A stretch of 64,000 bases of DNA, from NCBI GenBank assembly GCA_903813345.2, contig CAIIXF020000008.1:31272867-31336866 (forward strand). The letters run 5' to 3'. The notes under the pieces are model-generated. The model was not told the origin of the DNA, did not search any database, and was given only the letters and a program-made list of their open reading frames with translations. The stretch's first letter is position 1; each line of letters starts with the position of its first letter. A program made the translations under genes and the position numbers. This DNA is from Owenia fusiformis (Eukaryota > Annelida > Polychaeta > Sabellida > Oweniidae). Positions 50,901 to 54,519 of the stretch are shown piece by piece.

Positions 50901-51745
50901 CTGGCAAGAAATTGATTGCCAACAAACACTTTTTATCCGATGAGGTAAATAAACATGAGATTATCCAAATTATTTAACAATTTTTCTTCTGAAATTATGT
51001 TGCTTAAAACTATCACTTTGAAAAGCTAATATTTTGAAATCTTGAAATATGTCAGATTAGGCAGCCCCTAAGATTACCTTCTATCCATTGGGTGATTTTT
51101 ATTCAGGGCTTAAAAATATAAATGTGAAATCAGGTTTAAATAGAAATAGATTTCAATATCATAAATATTGTATAGATATTGAAATATGGAAATATTTCAA
51201 CATGGATATAATTCAGATTCAAGAAAAGGTTGAGAGTCTAGATCGTGCCAAGGTGAACCTTTTGAAGACATGGCAACAGCGCAGAGACCTCTATGAGCAG
51301 AACCTAGATGCACAGGTATAATGAATAACCAGCTTTTGCACTGAAAATACGTCTTTGTATTGAACAATCAGTCTTTGTACTGAATAATCAGTTTTTGTAC
51401 TGAATGATCAACCTTTGTATTGAGTAATCAGTCTTTGTACTGAACAGTGAGCATTTGGAAAAGTAAGTAACCAATATAGTCACTATTTGCATTGAACGAT
51501 TACTTATTTCAAATAAACATTTAATTGATGTTTCTTACAAATTAAAAATGTAATGATTTCAGATCCTGTTGCGAGAAATGGAGCAATTAGAAGCCTGGAT
51601 GAACAGTAGAGAAGGAATCCTAAATGACAAAAACTATGGCAACTCCATTGCTCAAGTAGAAGAGATGATAAAAAGACACACTGATTTTGAAAAAACAGTG
51701 GCAGCTCAGGATGATCGATTTAATGCTCTGAAACGCCTTACTCTG
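1589..51745 (+). CDS. Beta-heavy spectrin (karst/SPTBN5-like), 48 internal exons, partial at both ends
   Basis: This is a large membrane-skeleton protein that crosslinks actin and pairs with alpha-spectrin at the apical membrane of epithelia (family knowledge). In the sequence, 48 exons chain together with GT/AG boundaries and matching phases, giving about 8,178 coding bases (2,726 residues) with no stop. The SH3 C-terminal half comes first. Then come 25 starts of the triple-helix spectrin repeat, recognisable by helix A patterns such as FNRDAEELDSWMKEK, YMRESDELEEWINEQ and FNRDVQDEISWIQEK. Alpha-spectrin has only about half as many repeats after its SH3, followed by EF hands. Beta-heavy spectrin has its SH3 in repeat 5 of 30, so 25 further repeats fits exactly. 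Most introns are phase 0. The gene starts before the window, and repeat 30 and the PH domain finish after it. Exon coordinates are in the block entries below. Confidence 0.93.
1933..2115. mobile_element. Small inverted-repeat element, 'actgtaaaacctgt' family
   Basis: It begins ctgtaaaacctgtg and ends acaggttttaccgt, a 14-base inverted terminal repeat. The inner part carries ggtgttcact motifs. Relatives lie at 3136-3284, 8822-8992 and 48047-48217. It is non-coding and looks like a MITE. Confidence 0.6.
2240..2352. repeat. Fragment related to the 'gtggaacacctct' repeats
   Basis: It contains gtgaaacacgtt, gtggaacacctctaaag and gtagaacaccta, also seen in the complete element at 48047-48217. No clear ends are visible. 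Confidence 0.45.
2818..2856 (+). repeat. Old partial copy of the start of spectrin exon 3
   Basis: The segment gacaaagatacctgattaca matches the start of exon 3 (gacaaagatacctggatgac) with a few differences. It continues cggtcaaattac against exon 3's ccgtcaagttattc. It follows a 'tatggtag' acceptor-like sequence 71 bases before the real acceptor. It is a diverged exon-edge duplication. Confidence 0.6.
3003..3031. repeat. G-rich simple repeat just after exon 3
   Basis: A long run of G (about 18) lies 30 bases downstream of the exon 3 donor. Confidence 0.8.
3136..3284. mobile_element. Small repeat copy, ggtgttcac family
   Basis: It shares ggtaggtgttcac, ttatacag.agtca and ggtgttcactatgacaggt with the element at 1933-2115, in the same orientation. 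The left terminus is eroded. Confidence 0.5.
4060..4520. repeat. Minisatellite, about 30-34 bp units
   Basis: There are around 14 imperfect copies of a unit built on gactcctgtgggagatggt. The open frame on the minus strand here is only this repeat read through and is not a gene. Confidence 0.9.
4810..5040. mobile_element. 231-bp MITE with TA target site, cagggtgtcaaata ends
   Basis: It starts cagggtgtcaaataaatttg and ends with the inverted form caaatatttatttgacaccctg-like, flanked by TA on both sides (4808-4809, 5041-5042). The ends match those of the larger element at 54520-56925. TA duplication and these ends suggest a Tc1/mariner-related non-autonomous element. Confidence 0.75.
6043..6243. 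mobile_element. Diverged copy of the 'gcccgtagcc' MITE family
   Basis: It contains the family core caagggggttcacttttcaa, gtgaaaagctgcatg-like and ttttgaaagaatttt, and ends near ccctacgtgcctgcc. The termini are eroded. The tandem block ctcccctggcagctacaa is duplicated near its right end. Confidence 0.5.
8822..8992. mobile_element. Inverted-repeat element, 'acaatgaaacctgt' family
   Basis: The left end is acaatgaaacctgt and the right end is catgttttactgt. The inside carries gaacacctctctaattc and gtgaacac motifs. It is close in plan to 48047-48217 and has no coding content. Confidence 0.6.
10481..11442. mobile_element. Repeat element with cccaccgaac ends and five ggccatttt units
   Basis: It begins atcccaccgaacgaagttcg and ends with gttcggtgggat followed by tgctactctgtgg. 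Inside are a gtccgtccgttc simple repeat (about 10518-10590) and five units of about 148 bp, each with caaaatggcggccattttt. A 143-codon open frame across units (10658-11089) is repeat DNA read through. A shorter relative with the same ends is at 20754-21217. Confidence 0.65.
12140..12260. repeat. Dispersed repeat, ttttttgtgggtggcg family
   Basis: It contains gcaacttttttgtgggtggcg and ggcggtcagtgtcacc. Similar segments lie at 17171-17330, 32025-32150 and, more diverged, 36270-36385. Confidence 0.45.
12841..13024. mobile_element. 'gcccgtagcc' MITE copy
   Basis: The left end gcccgtagccaggatttgc and right end cccctacgggcctg form an inverted repeat. The core has gggggttcacttttgac. Confidence 0.7.
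13496..13665. repeat. Dispersed 'agtgggtgca' repeat, copy 1
   Basis: It contains ctcaagtgggtgcaaaattc and gaagtgggtgcatatgg, then gtgggtgcaagcctg. Inverted copies lie at 27825-27990 and 29045-29200. Confidence 0.55.
14060..14360. repeat. Two direct copies of a ttgaaccacaggrtg segment
   Basis: The segments starting gttgttgaaccacagggtga (14068) and gtcgttgaaccacaggatgg (14306) share about 60 bases, including aatatgaggaaaaa-like ends. This appears to be a local duplication with no coding support. Confidence 0.5.
14712..14880. mobile_element. 'gcccgtagcc' MITE copy, inverted
   Basis: It begins caggcccatagccagg and ends ctatgggcctga. The core reads in the opposite sense to the copies at 12841 and 34941. 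Confidence 0.65.
15764..15846. mobile_element. Short palindromic element
   Basis: The arms catataatggttgat and atcaaccattatata flank an AT-rich centre, making a perfect-looking hairpin of about 80 bases. Confidence 0.5.
16381..16604. mobile_element. MITE with tattattaccacc ends
   Basis: It starts ttattaccaccgttaacg and ends aaggtggtaataata, an inverted repeat of about 13 bases. It lies directly before the palindromic element at 16611. A separate short inverted pair (acgtcatttc / gaaatgacgt) lies at 16328-16373. Confidence 0.55.
16611..16737. mobile_element. MITE with tttgatttgataat ends
   Basis: The ends attttgatttgataat and attatcaaatcaaat are inverted copies around a 97-base unique centre. 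Confidence 0.55.
17171..17330. repeat. Dispersed repeat with gtcaccacc hairpin start
   Basis: It begins with the hairpin gtcaccaccacaagtggtgac and continues through tttttgtgggtggtgc and caaatggcaggtggtgat. A related copy is at 32025-32150. Confidence 0.5.
17617..24423 (+). CDS. Spectrin exons 4-7: repeats 6-7
   Basis: Exons are 17617-17682, 18092-18222, 23835-23894 and 24232-24423. Exon 4 encodes EQILLSKDSLSSNIDAIRRKYE (helix A to B). Exon 5 ends in VRKRQKEVNDR at a phase-2 junction that exon 6 completes as R-WDNLHKIKLDKEKN, the conserved tryptophan of helix C. Exon 7 holds LFQQTCDEAKDWILEK, helix A of repeat 7. Intron 5 is 5.6 kb and contains a partial exon copy (22049-22099) and a long minisatellite. 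The junction between exon 7 and exon 8 is phase 2 (GC|T, giving A-V-K). Confidence 0.9.
17789..17959. mobile_element. 'gcccgtagcc' MITE copy in intron 4, inverted
   Basis: The ends caggcccgtagctc and ggctgcgggcctg are inverted repeats. The core is in the reverse sense (gaaccccccccttggcaaat). Confidence 0.7.
18555..18650. repeat. Dispersed 'ggaataaag...aaattgtatagaaat' repeat
   Basis: It carries aaggaataaag, caggcatgtagctca and ctctaaattgtatagaaat. Further copies lie at 45752-45965 (two in tandem) and, inverted, at 48778-48930 and 49590-49720. Confidence 0.5.
19150..19300. repeat. Tandem repeat of about 45 bp, three copies
   Basis: Three near-identical units contain cagacacataactttgattc and agagaaagcttactgaaat. 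It lies in spectrin intron 5. Confidence 0.8.
19975..20424. mobile_element. 450-bp element with tagaggtgtcac ends
   Basis: It starts tagaggtgtcacactgacc and ends gtgacacctcta. Near the ends are runs of gacccga and gggtcgg. No protein is encoded. A partial relative lies at 745-803. Confidence 0.65.
20754..21217. mobile_element. Shorter relative of the 10481 element
   Basis: It begins atcccatcaaacgaagttcg and ends gttcgttgggatttgctact then ccgtggatttgcc, the same terminal plan as 10481-11442. It contains a single ccgtccgtctg segment in place of the long simple repeat. Confidence 0.6.
21245..21655. repeat. Minisatellite of about 22-24 bp
   Basis: About 17 copies of ttcatgatatgtcttgcact occur with small changes (tcttgca/tcctgca, cgttc/cattc). 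Confidence 0.95.
22049..22099 (+). CDS. Extra 51-bp exon copy of the 3' end of spectrin exon 5 (alternative or relic exon)
   Basis: Between a pyrimidine-rich acceptor ending caacag and a donor gtttgt lies a 51-base block. Read in the phase set by exon 5 it gives LFSVDAVRKRQKEINDR. The end of exon 5 reads EPVRKRQKEVNDR. The 12 shared codons differ mostly at synonymous positions (for example CGT/AGG for R and AGG/CGA for R), and the one replacement is V to I. That pattern suggests selection on the protein after duplication. At 17 codons, inclusion would keep the frame into exon 6 but would insert 17 residues before the conserved WDNL, which would disturb helix packing. It could therefore be an alternative exon, a rarely used cassette or a relic. 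Expression is unknown. Confidence 0.55.
22149..22246. mobile_element. 98-bp MITE with gaacaccctgtattcag ends
   Basis: A perfect 17-base inverted repeat flanks 64 bases. It lies 49 bases downstream of the extra exon at 22049-22099. Confidence 0.75.
25090..25330. repeat. Fragment with caaaatggtcgccattt
   Basis: It contains ctcgcaaaatccacttttgg and ctcgcgaaattcacttttgg, two diverged internal units, and resembles the inner units of the 10481 element. Confidence 0.4.
25458..26321. mobile_element. 864-bp element with about 50-bp inverted ends
   Basis: The left end (gagaaatttcgcatataagt, then gaaagtacaacttatacg) and the right end (cgttataagttgaactttca, then cgtatgtgtgaaatcgctc) are inverted copies with a few differences. 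No open frame of note lies inside. It is in spectrin intron 7. Confidence 0.6.
26815..27018. repeat. Degenerate upstream part of the 139-bp array
   Basis: Diverged copies of the intron half of the 139-bp unit occur here (tttcagtgtaaatatacac, ccagtgttaattg-like). They are without the exon part, apart from the first full copy that follows. Confidence 0.6.
27019..27713 (+). repeat. Five 139-bp tandem copies of the intron 7 / exon 8 boundary
   Basis: Copies of the exon 8 start (tgtcaagtcttc, then accctgatgaggctggcc) begin at 27019, 27158, 27297, 27436 and 27575. The real exon begins at 27714, so spacing is exactly 139 bases throughout. Each copy has its own ttccag acceptor and about 55 exon bases, then diverges at ataataaac where the real exon reads ataatagac. 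Four middle copies share cttcata, while the first and the real exon share cttccta. No copy has the rest of the exon or its donor. Confidence 0.95.
27714..29971 (+). CDS. Spectrin exons 8-11: repeats 7-9
   Basis: Exons are 27714-27795, 28334-28411, 28900-29027 and 29812-29971. Exon 8 encodes VKSSYPDEAGHVDQRQSIID then ELWNSLE, the end of helix B and start of helix C. Its first 60 bases and acceptor are the last copy of a six-copy 139-bp array in the preceding intron. Exon 9 carries FNEKCSDM and exon 10 begins FSWCNDVKAKL, together helix A of repeat 8. Exon 10 ends phase 2 (AA|A) and exon 11 continues FNELHQIGQQVLRHTPDQQE. Intron 10 contains a hairpin element and a copy of the 'gggtgca' repeat. 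Confidence 0.9.
27825..27990. repeat. Dispersed 'gggtgca' repeat, copy 2, just after exon 8
   Basis: It contains agtgggcgcagcacccacct, ggcctgcacccacctg and a cttgaaaaaaatcctgtgga end. It is the reverse sense of 13496-13665. Confidence 0.55.
29045..29200. repeat. Dispersed 'gggtgca' repeat, copy 3, just after exon 10
   Basis: It contains caagtgggtgctggaccc, ggcttgtacccacttg and tttgcacccacctg, in the same sense as copy 2. It starts about 17 bases after the exon 10 donor. Confidence 0.55.
29521..29665. mobile_element. Hairpin element with about 50-bp arms
   Basis: The left arm (atcacacgtttcagcttatg, then tgatacaggaaatattcc) is matched inverted by the right arm (ggaatatttcctgtatcaca, then tgctgaaaagtgtgat). 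The loop holds ttcgctttcgtgg. Confidence 0.7.
30400..31895 (+). CDS. Spectrin exons 12-14: repeats 9-10
   Basis: Exons are 30400-30562, 31262-31440 and 31749-31895. Exon 12 encodes VFNREGDQIDSVTISHEAF, a degenerate helix A in which the usual tryptophan is absent, followed by the typical LGNSVDEVEALFKRHEDFE helix B. The phase-1 junction G|GG leads into exon 13, GFNDMADKLIQANHPEKK. Exon 13 ends with EFNRDAEE and exon 14 continues LDSWMKEKYA, helix A of repeat 10. The donor after exon 13 (GAG|gtaatg) is the first of an array of near-identical donor-like sites in the intron. Confidence 0.92.
31441..31555 (+). repeat. Array of spectrin exon 13 donor copies
   Basis: The exon 13 end and donor (gag|gtaatgtccc) are repeated downstream at 31474 (ggggag|gtaatgtccc), 31504 (aggag|gtaatgtccc) and 31536 (aggag|ataatgtccc, GT lost), at 30-33 base spacing. 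Reading past the first donor meets an in-frame TAA at 31459-31461, so use of a later donor would truncate the protein. Confidence 0.9.
32025..32150. repeat. Dispersed repeat copy in intron 14
   Basis: It matches 17171-17330 through tttttgtgatggtggttg and ataacaaatggcaggt and gacattttgcatgtta. Confidence 0.5.
32239..34719 (+). CDS. Spectrin exons 15-19: repeats 10-14
   Basis: Exons are 32239-32502, 32922-33052, 33394-33580, 33721-34038 and 34277-34719. This is the densest coding stretch, with short introns and the two long exons 18 (106 codons) and 19 (443 bases). Helix A signatures seen are ILNDLLKENQDRLD (degenerate, no W), FDFDGDTELQWINEH, YFAEAAEIESWLNEK and YMRESDELEEWINEQ. The junctions 16/17 (CA|G) and 19/20 (AG|G) are phase 2 and the rest are phase 0. 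The repeated SSDYGTDYEHLQ and GTDYGKDENASDK segments are the usual loop between helices A and B, with the D-Y/L-G motif. Confidence 0.93.
34941..35106. mobile_element. 'gcccgtagcc' MITE, best-preserved copy
   Basis: The 17-base ends caggcccgtagccagg and cctggctacgggcctg are near-perfect inverted repeats. The core includes aaggggggttcacttttt and ggtccaaaaatggccaaaat. It lies in spectrin intron 19. Confidence 0.85.
35209..37943 (+). CDS. Spectrin exons 20-24: repeats 14-17
   Basis: Exons are 35209-35323, 35923-36039, 36604-36777, 37082-37285 and 37794-37943. Exon 20 contains RNSWKTLLDEIG (helix C) and RFNRDVEEAMSRIQ, helix A of repeat 15. Exon 21 gives EKYAAIPEELGRDI. Exons 22-23 give YHRFIAA-VRDLVNWCTEM, helix A of repeat 16. 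Exon 24 has SFYRDANQLENTCTSQE, helix A of repeat 17 with T-C in place of the tryptophan. All junctions inside the block are phase 0. Introns 19 and 23 each carry a complete member of the 'gcccgtagcc' inverted-repeat family. Confidence 0.92.
37438..37605. mobile_element. 'gcccgtagcc' MITE copy in intron 23
   Basis: It starts caggcccgtagccagaat and ends ggttcgggcctg. The core has two ggggggttcactt segments, in the same sense as 34941-35106. Confidence 0.75.
38380..41761 (+). CDS. Spectrin exons 25-29: repeats 17-20
   Basis: Exons are 38380-38670, 39052-39207, 39558-39749, 41115-41244 and 41574-41761. Exon 25 is a long exon from AYLNSSDLGTTVDQ to QFNRDCTE. Exon 26 continues AESWIGDKLKTVHDD, and its first 50 bases plus acceptor are the last of three 108-bp tandem copies. 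Exon 27 has LFNEEADKVESWIREK (repeat 19). The phase-1 junction 28/29 (G|GA) lies inside INQLGDRLIHQGRS. Exon 29 ends AFNRDADDINERINEK, helix A of repeat 20 with E-R instead of the tryptophan. Intron 27 (1.4 kb) shows nothing I can name. Confidence 0.92.
38771..39051 (+). repeat. Two 108-bp tandem copies of the intron 25 / exon 26 boundary
   Basis: Copies of the exon 26 start (gctgagtcttggattggaga) lie at 38836 and 38944, and the real exon starts at 39052, so spacing is exactly 108 bases. Each copy keeps the acceptor attttag. In the exon frame the first copy reaches TAA after AESWIGDKL, and the second after VHDDNINPA. Neither copy has a full exon or donor. Confidence 0.95.
42092..43694 (+). 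CDS. Spectrin exons 30-33: repeats 20-23
   Basis: Exons are 42092-42205, 42436-42618, 42821-43189 and 43431-43694, all phase 0. The start of exon 30 is set by the acceptor tttctag just before ALLLSIEDYGKDLTAVESLQ. A nearer AG at the tccatag site would break the frame. Exon 31 carries helix C NWERLEDLSDARE and KFLFDAREL. Exon 32 (123 codons) starts CDWCEKMINHMTMGE and ends AKQADVWLASKEAFLANEDLG. Exon 33 ends NFLRDLYD, helix A of repeat 23. Intron 30 contains a 55-bp hairpin element. Confidence 0.92.
42365..42420. mobile_element. 55-bp hairpin, tttact...agtaaa family, copy 1
   Basis: The arms tttactccagctcctgtccc and gggcaggaaccgaagtaaa are inverted copies around a tatatcat loop. It is in intron 30, ending 15 bases before exon 31. 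Confidence 0.7.
43981..44036. mobile_element. 55-bp hairpin, copy 2
   Basis: It starts ttttactcgctcaggg and ends gataggagctgaagtaaaac. The arms are more diverged than in copy 1. It lies in intron 33, 34 bases before exon 34. Confidence 0.6.
44070..46814 (+). CDS. Spectrin exons 34-39: repeats 23-26
   Basis: Exons are 44070-44216, 44656-44793, 45172-45297, 45568-45698, 46137-46323 and 46614-46814. Exon 34 reads VTGWIGEKSQVAMDESW, completing helix A of repeat 23. Exon 36 has QFNHQVDDMEHWMDDV and exon 38 has QFNRDVQDEISWIQEK. The 37/38 junction is phase 2 (AG|A, giving R-Y-Q-S). Exon 39 encodes the end of repeat 25, ending LKLLDAVESQK. Intron 34 carries two hairpin elements, one starting 8 bases after the donor. 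Intron 37 contains two tandem copies of a dispersed repeat. Confidence 0.92.
44224..44281. mobile_element. 55-bp hairpin, copy 3, 8 bases after a donor
   Basis: It reads ttcactcaggtttctgtccc, a short loop, then gggcaggagccgaagtaaaa. It begins almost at the exon 34 donor (44217). Confidence 0.65.
44398..44450. mobile_element. 55-bp hairpin, copy 4
   Basis: The arms ttactttcggctattgtcct and gggccagggctgaatcaaaa surround a gttgtacatc loop. It is in the same intron as copy 3. Confidence 0.55.
45752..45965. repeat. Two tandem copies of the 'aaattgtatagaaat' dispersed repeat
   Basis: Each unit of about 105 bases has aggaataaagtaaacag, catgtagt.aacactctaaa and tgtatagaa. It lies in intron 37. Confidence 0.65.
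46477..46556. mobile_element. 80-bp hairpin MITE, cagggtgacccaaaa ends
   Basis: It starts cagggtgacccaaaaggagg and continues tttacagtta. The right arm reads taactgtaaacctacttttg then ggccaaccagg. It is a near-palindrome in intron 38. Confidence 0.65.
47854..49992 (+). CDS. Spectrin exons 40-44: repeats 26-28
   Basis: Exons are 47854-47949, 48414-48548, 48948-49130, 49358-49570 and 49858-49992, all phase 0. Exon 40 has FYAEVTEAEVWIKERLP (repeat 26). Exon 42 has LFDYMREADDVAQWIRERE (repeat 27). Exon 44 has TFDRDADDAIDWVLEKDGW (repeat 28), followed by SSEDYGHDLESVQTLVSRHH. Introns 40, 41 and 43 hold inverted-repeat or dispersed repeat copies but leave splice sites intact. Confidence 0.92.
48047..48217. 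mobile_element. Inverted-repeat element in intron 40, 'acaatgaaacttgt' family
   Basis: The left end is acaatgaaacttgt and the right end is acaggttttactgt. Inside are four gtggaacac-type motifs. Confidence 0.65.
48778..48930. repeat. Dispersed 'aaattgtatagaaat' repeat, inverted, in intron 41
   Basis: It contains tttctatacaatttagagtg and actttattccttgataattc, the reverse complement of the core at 45752. Confidence 0.6.
49590..49720. repeat. Dispersed repeat, inverted, in intron 43
   Basis: It shares aatgtccgtctgctcgtg, ttctctttaaaatttgaatg and gcatttctatacattttgga with 48755-48850. Confidence 0.6.
50140..50194. mobile_element. 55-bp palindromic MITE with TA flanks
   Basis: It starts cagggtgacatgaattcc and ends gtgtcaccctg, with TA on both sides. 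It lies 50 bases before exon 45. Confidence 0.7.
50244..51745 (+). CDS. Spectrin exons 45-48: repeats 28-30, last exons in the window
   Basis: Exons are 50244-50461, 50755-50944, 51217-51315 and 51563-51745. The 45/46 junction is phase 2 (AT|A), giving YFNDYRDLIAWCNEMM, helix A of repeat 29. Exon 47 holds helix C (LKTWQQRRDLYEQNLDAQ). Exon 48 opens ILLREMEQLEAWMNSREG, helix A of repeat 30, the last repeat in the family, and ends KRLTL before a gtatgt donor. The rest of repeat 30 and the C-terminal PH region are not in the window. The 12-kb transposon occupies the following intron. Confidence 0.92.
51330..51455. repeat. Minisatellite of about 27 bp after exon 47
   Basis: Five units of caatcagtctttgtactgaa with changes lie just downstream of the exon 47 donor. 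Confidence 0.85.
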
Positions 51746-52044
51746 GTATGTAATCATCAATTTTATCCTTGCCAAGAATTTTTATATTTCGCATTAACAT
51801 CTCTTTCTCATAAGCTAAGTGATCCTGTCCCTAGCCTCTCTGAGCTTACTCGGATTTAGAATGAAATAACTTTTGATTTTCTTTTAGTAGATACCCTGAA
51901 GTGTAGGAATCCATAAGTTATTTTTCCAGGTTTGGGTAAAATCAATTTTTATGGCAGGTTATAGTGGCGCCATCTAGTGATTTTAAAGTTGCAGGGTGAT
52001 AATCTTAATTAATTTTTTTTTCAGCCAAACCTAATTTCATATTT

Positions 52045-52419
52045 ATTTTTTTGCTTTTTCCTTAGAGACTACTTCCTAAACTATGCATTTGAATTTTTAG
52101 GTGATCCTGGAAGGTCATTTGATGGGTCATTTTGCCTCAAATATACAGAAGCGGCACCTATAATCAAGGGTCTACCTTATAAAGTTTTTTATTCTGAGGC
52201 TGTTATGGTAGATAAAATTGTTATTATTGGTGTAATAATTAGAACCATAAAGGGGACATATGATGCAGTATCAAATTAATATATGTGGGACATGGGAACT
52301 TTAGAAAAAATTTTTTTTGTAAAAGTGGAAGAAATTTGACAAAATATCAGTTTTTACATATTACCAAATACATATGCTTTTTTTATTTCTAAGGTAATCC
52401 TTATATGATGTAACAAGTA
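52045..52419 (+). repeat. Left terminal inverted repeat of the 12-kb transposon
   Basis: It pairs with 63628-64000. Exact shared stretches include tgatcctggaaggtcatttg, gacaaaatatcagtttttac and aaaggggacatatgatgcag. Similarity fades past aacaagta at 52419. The outer limit is unresolved. Confidence 0.9.
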
Positions 52420-53384
52420 CAAACAAATACATTTTGATTTTTGAGAATATGAATGAAGTAATTGTAGGGCTGAATTTTGGTTTTGGCCCATTATTATTAT
52501 TTAATTATTCTGTGTTTGATATACACCCCTTATTATATCAAAGACTCAACTTCTGGAAATACAACACGGTACTTAATGAATGTATGAAAAGCTTTTCCTG
52601 AGTTTCTTTGTATTAATAGAGTATAACATCTATTAATCATATCATTTCCATAAGTGTGCACTTTTAGAATAAATTATATTTTATTTTACAGGTAATTTTT
52701 GCCAGAAACATTTTGTATAAAATTAGAGCTTCTCAAAAGATGTATCTACACTTTTCAAATAAAAAATGATCCTTCAATCTATCCCACCCAAATGGAGTTA
52801 GATCTAATTTTATATTATATTTATACCATCATAAGTTAATATCAAACTCAAAACTGAAACTCCTGTTAAAAGCCATGGCAGCTAATTTTGGGGTAATTTA
52901 CATCTTATTAGCATGAAGGTTGTTTAAAACAGTAATCCTCTATAATTGACTTATTGACTAACCTCTGTTTTTGTATTTAGTATATATTTGAGACTACAGA
53001 TGAACATGTATTGAATTGGTGGAAACAAAATTATTAAAATGTGATTAAAGTAAGTAAGCTTAAGGTTTATTTAAGATATAAAGATTGCTCATCTTCGACA
53101 AAATAGAAGAATTAAAATTATGATCACTTAGAATGATTCAAATTATTTCTAATATAGAATGTAAGTTGGTGTCTAGGAAAATAAAACATATGATCACATC
53201 CAGCTTTTCTTTGAAAGTCAAATTTCCTTGCATATGGATTAACGAATTAACGTTAAAAACTAAAATGAACCCAGTTACATGATAAACTATGCATGATCCT
53301 GAATTGTGACTGTATTTTTGAGACCCAGAGATTGAATATTTTAAAATCACTAACAATCTATTTCTTCTCCAGTTACCTTCCTAA
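52420..53384. other. Transposon 5' non-coding region
   Basis: It lies between the left inverted repeat and the first ATG. It is AT-rich with no open frame of note. It should hold the promoter, but I cannot point to a specific element. A pyrimidine tract and AG directly before the ATG suggest a spliced leader exon. Confidence 0.4.
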
Positions 53385-54485
53385 ATGGCTTCTATAAACT
53401 TTGAAAGAGGAAAATGTATTATCTGCCAAGATGATTTTAAAGACAGTAACAGCAATGTTGTCAAGCCAACTGTGGGACAAGCAAGAGGTGTTGCAACCTT
53501 GCTTAGAATAAGCAAAATGAAAGATGATGAAGTTTATCAACGTATGAAAGTAGCCAAACTTGAAAACGCACCTATTCTATATCACATGAACAATGCTTGC
53601 TACAGAGTATACACCCAAAAACGGCATACTGAAGAAACCATTGAAGGAATGGTTGGAAACACACCTCATTCCTCAACAGCACAACCCAAACAAATGAAAT
53701 GTTCCCTTCCACAAAGGAATGAAGAAACTGAAACTGATACTGAAAAAACCATTGAAGGAATGGTTGGAAACACACCTCATTCCTCAACAGAACAACCCAA
53801 ACAAATGAAATGTTCCCTTCCACAAAGGAATGAAGAAACTGAAGAAACTGAAACTGATACTGAAGAAACCATTGAAGGAATGGTTGGAAATACACCTCAT
53901 TCGTCAACAGCACAACCCAAACAAATGAAATGTTCCCTACCACAAAGGCCCTCTGTTGAAGCTGTTGATGTACCTAAATACCAGAATGTTTGTATATATT
54001 GTAATCAGGTCACAAAAAACAAAACATATGAAAAATCCCGAATTTCTGAAGAGAAGAAAGCTACCGAGTTTCTTGTACAAACCCAACACTTAAAGGATGA
54101 AGTGTATACCAGCACCTGTCACCTCACTGATGTGAAAGGAGTGATTGAAGCTGATCTCTTATACCATAACTATTGTTACAAACAATACAGCCATAAATAC
54201 CAGAAAAGTACTGATTCAAATTCTCTTCATGATAAATCAAATATGTATGATGTATTTAATGATGTCATCAATGAAATTCAACAAGACTTGAATACAGGAA
54301 AAGCCTCCTCTGTATCAGAGATTTGCAAAGAGATCGGTGACCGCCTTCGACGTAGCCCTGTTCAAGGGCAACTTGTCACCAAATATTTGCGTAAGCGATT
54401 TGGTGAAGATGTCACATTTATAAAGCACAGCAAGAGGCAGTCTCAGGATTTTCTTCTGGCAAGCAAGATAGATGCTGTAAAATTG
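53385..54485 (+). CDS. Transposon protein, exon 1: two CxxC...H...C modules and three internal repeats
   Basis: It encodes residues 1-367 of a 1,645-residue protein I do not recognise as a named family. The start ATG has a fair context (cctaaATGG) and follows a possible acceptor ttctccag, so an untranslated upstream exon is possible. Residues C11, C14, H67, C72 and C203, C206, H261, C264 form two modules of the same plan (CxxC, a spacer of 50-60, then YH...CY), suggesting paired zinc-binding domains. Between them, residues about 84-188 are three near-identical units of 37-40 residues containing EGMVGNTPHSST and PKQMKCSLPQR. The exon ends AAA TTG before a gtaatt donor, phase 0. Without splicing the frame stops five codons later. 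Confidence 0.7.
53637..53949 (+). repeat. Coding tandem repeat in transposon exon 1
   Basis: Three units begin accattgaaggaatggttgg at 53637, 53748 and 53868, spaced 111 and 120 bases and nearly identical. Both spacings are multiples of three, so the frame is kept. Confidence 0.9.
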
Positions 54486-54519
54486 GTAATTAATCATTTA
54501 TAATTTAAAAGTACTTATT

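Noticed and set aside
1589-51745. Alpha-spectrin as the identity of the long gene
   Set aside because: Alpha-spectrin has about half as many repeats after its SH3 and then EF hands. Here 25 repeat starts follow the SH3 and no EF hand appears, which fits beta-heavy spectrin.
53572-53943. Minus-strand 123-codon frame opposite the transposon exon 1
   Set aside because: It is the antisense of the coding triplication and has no features of its own.
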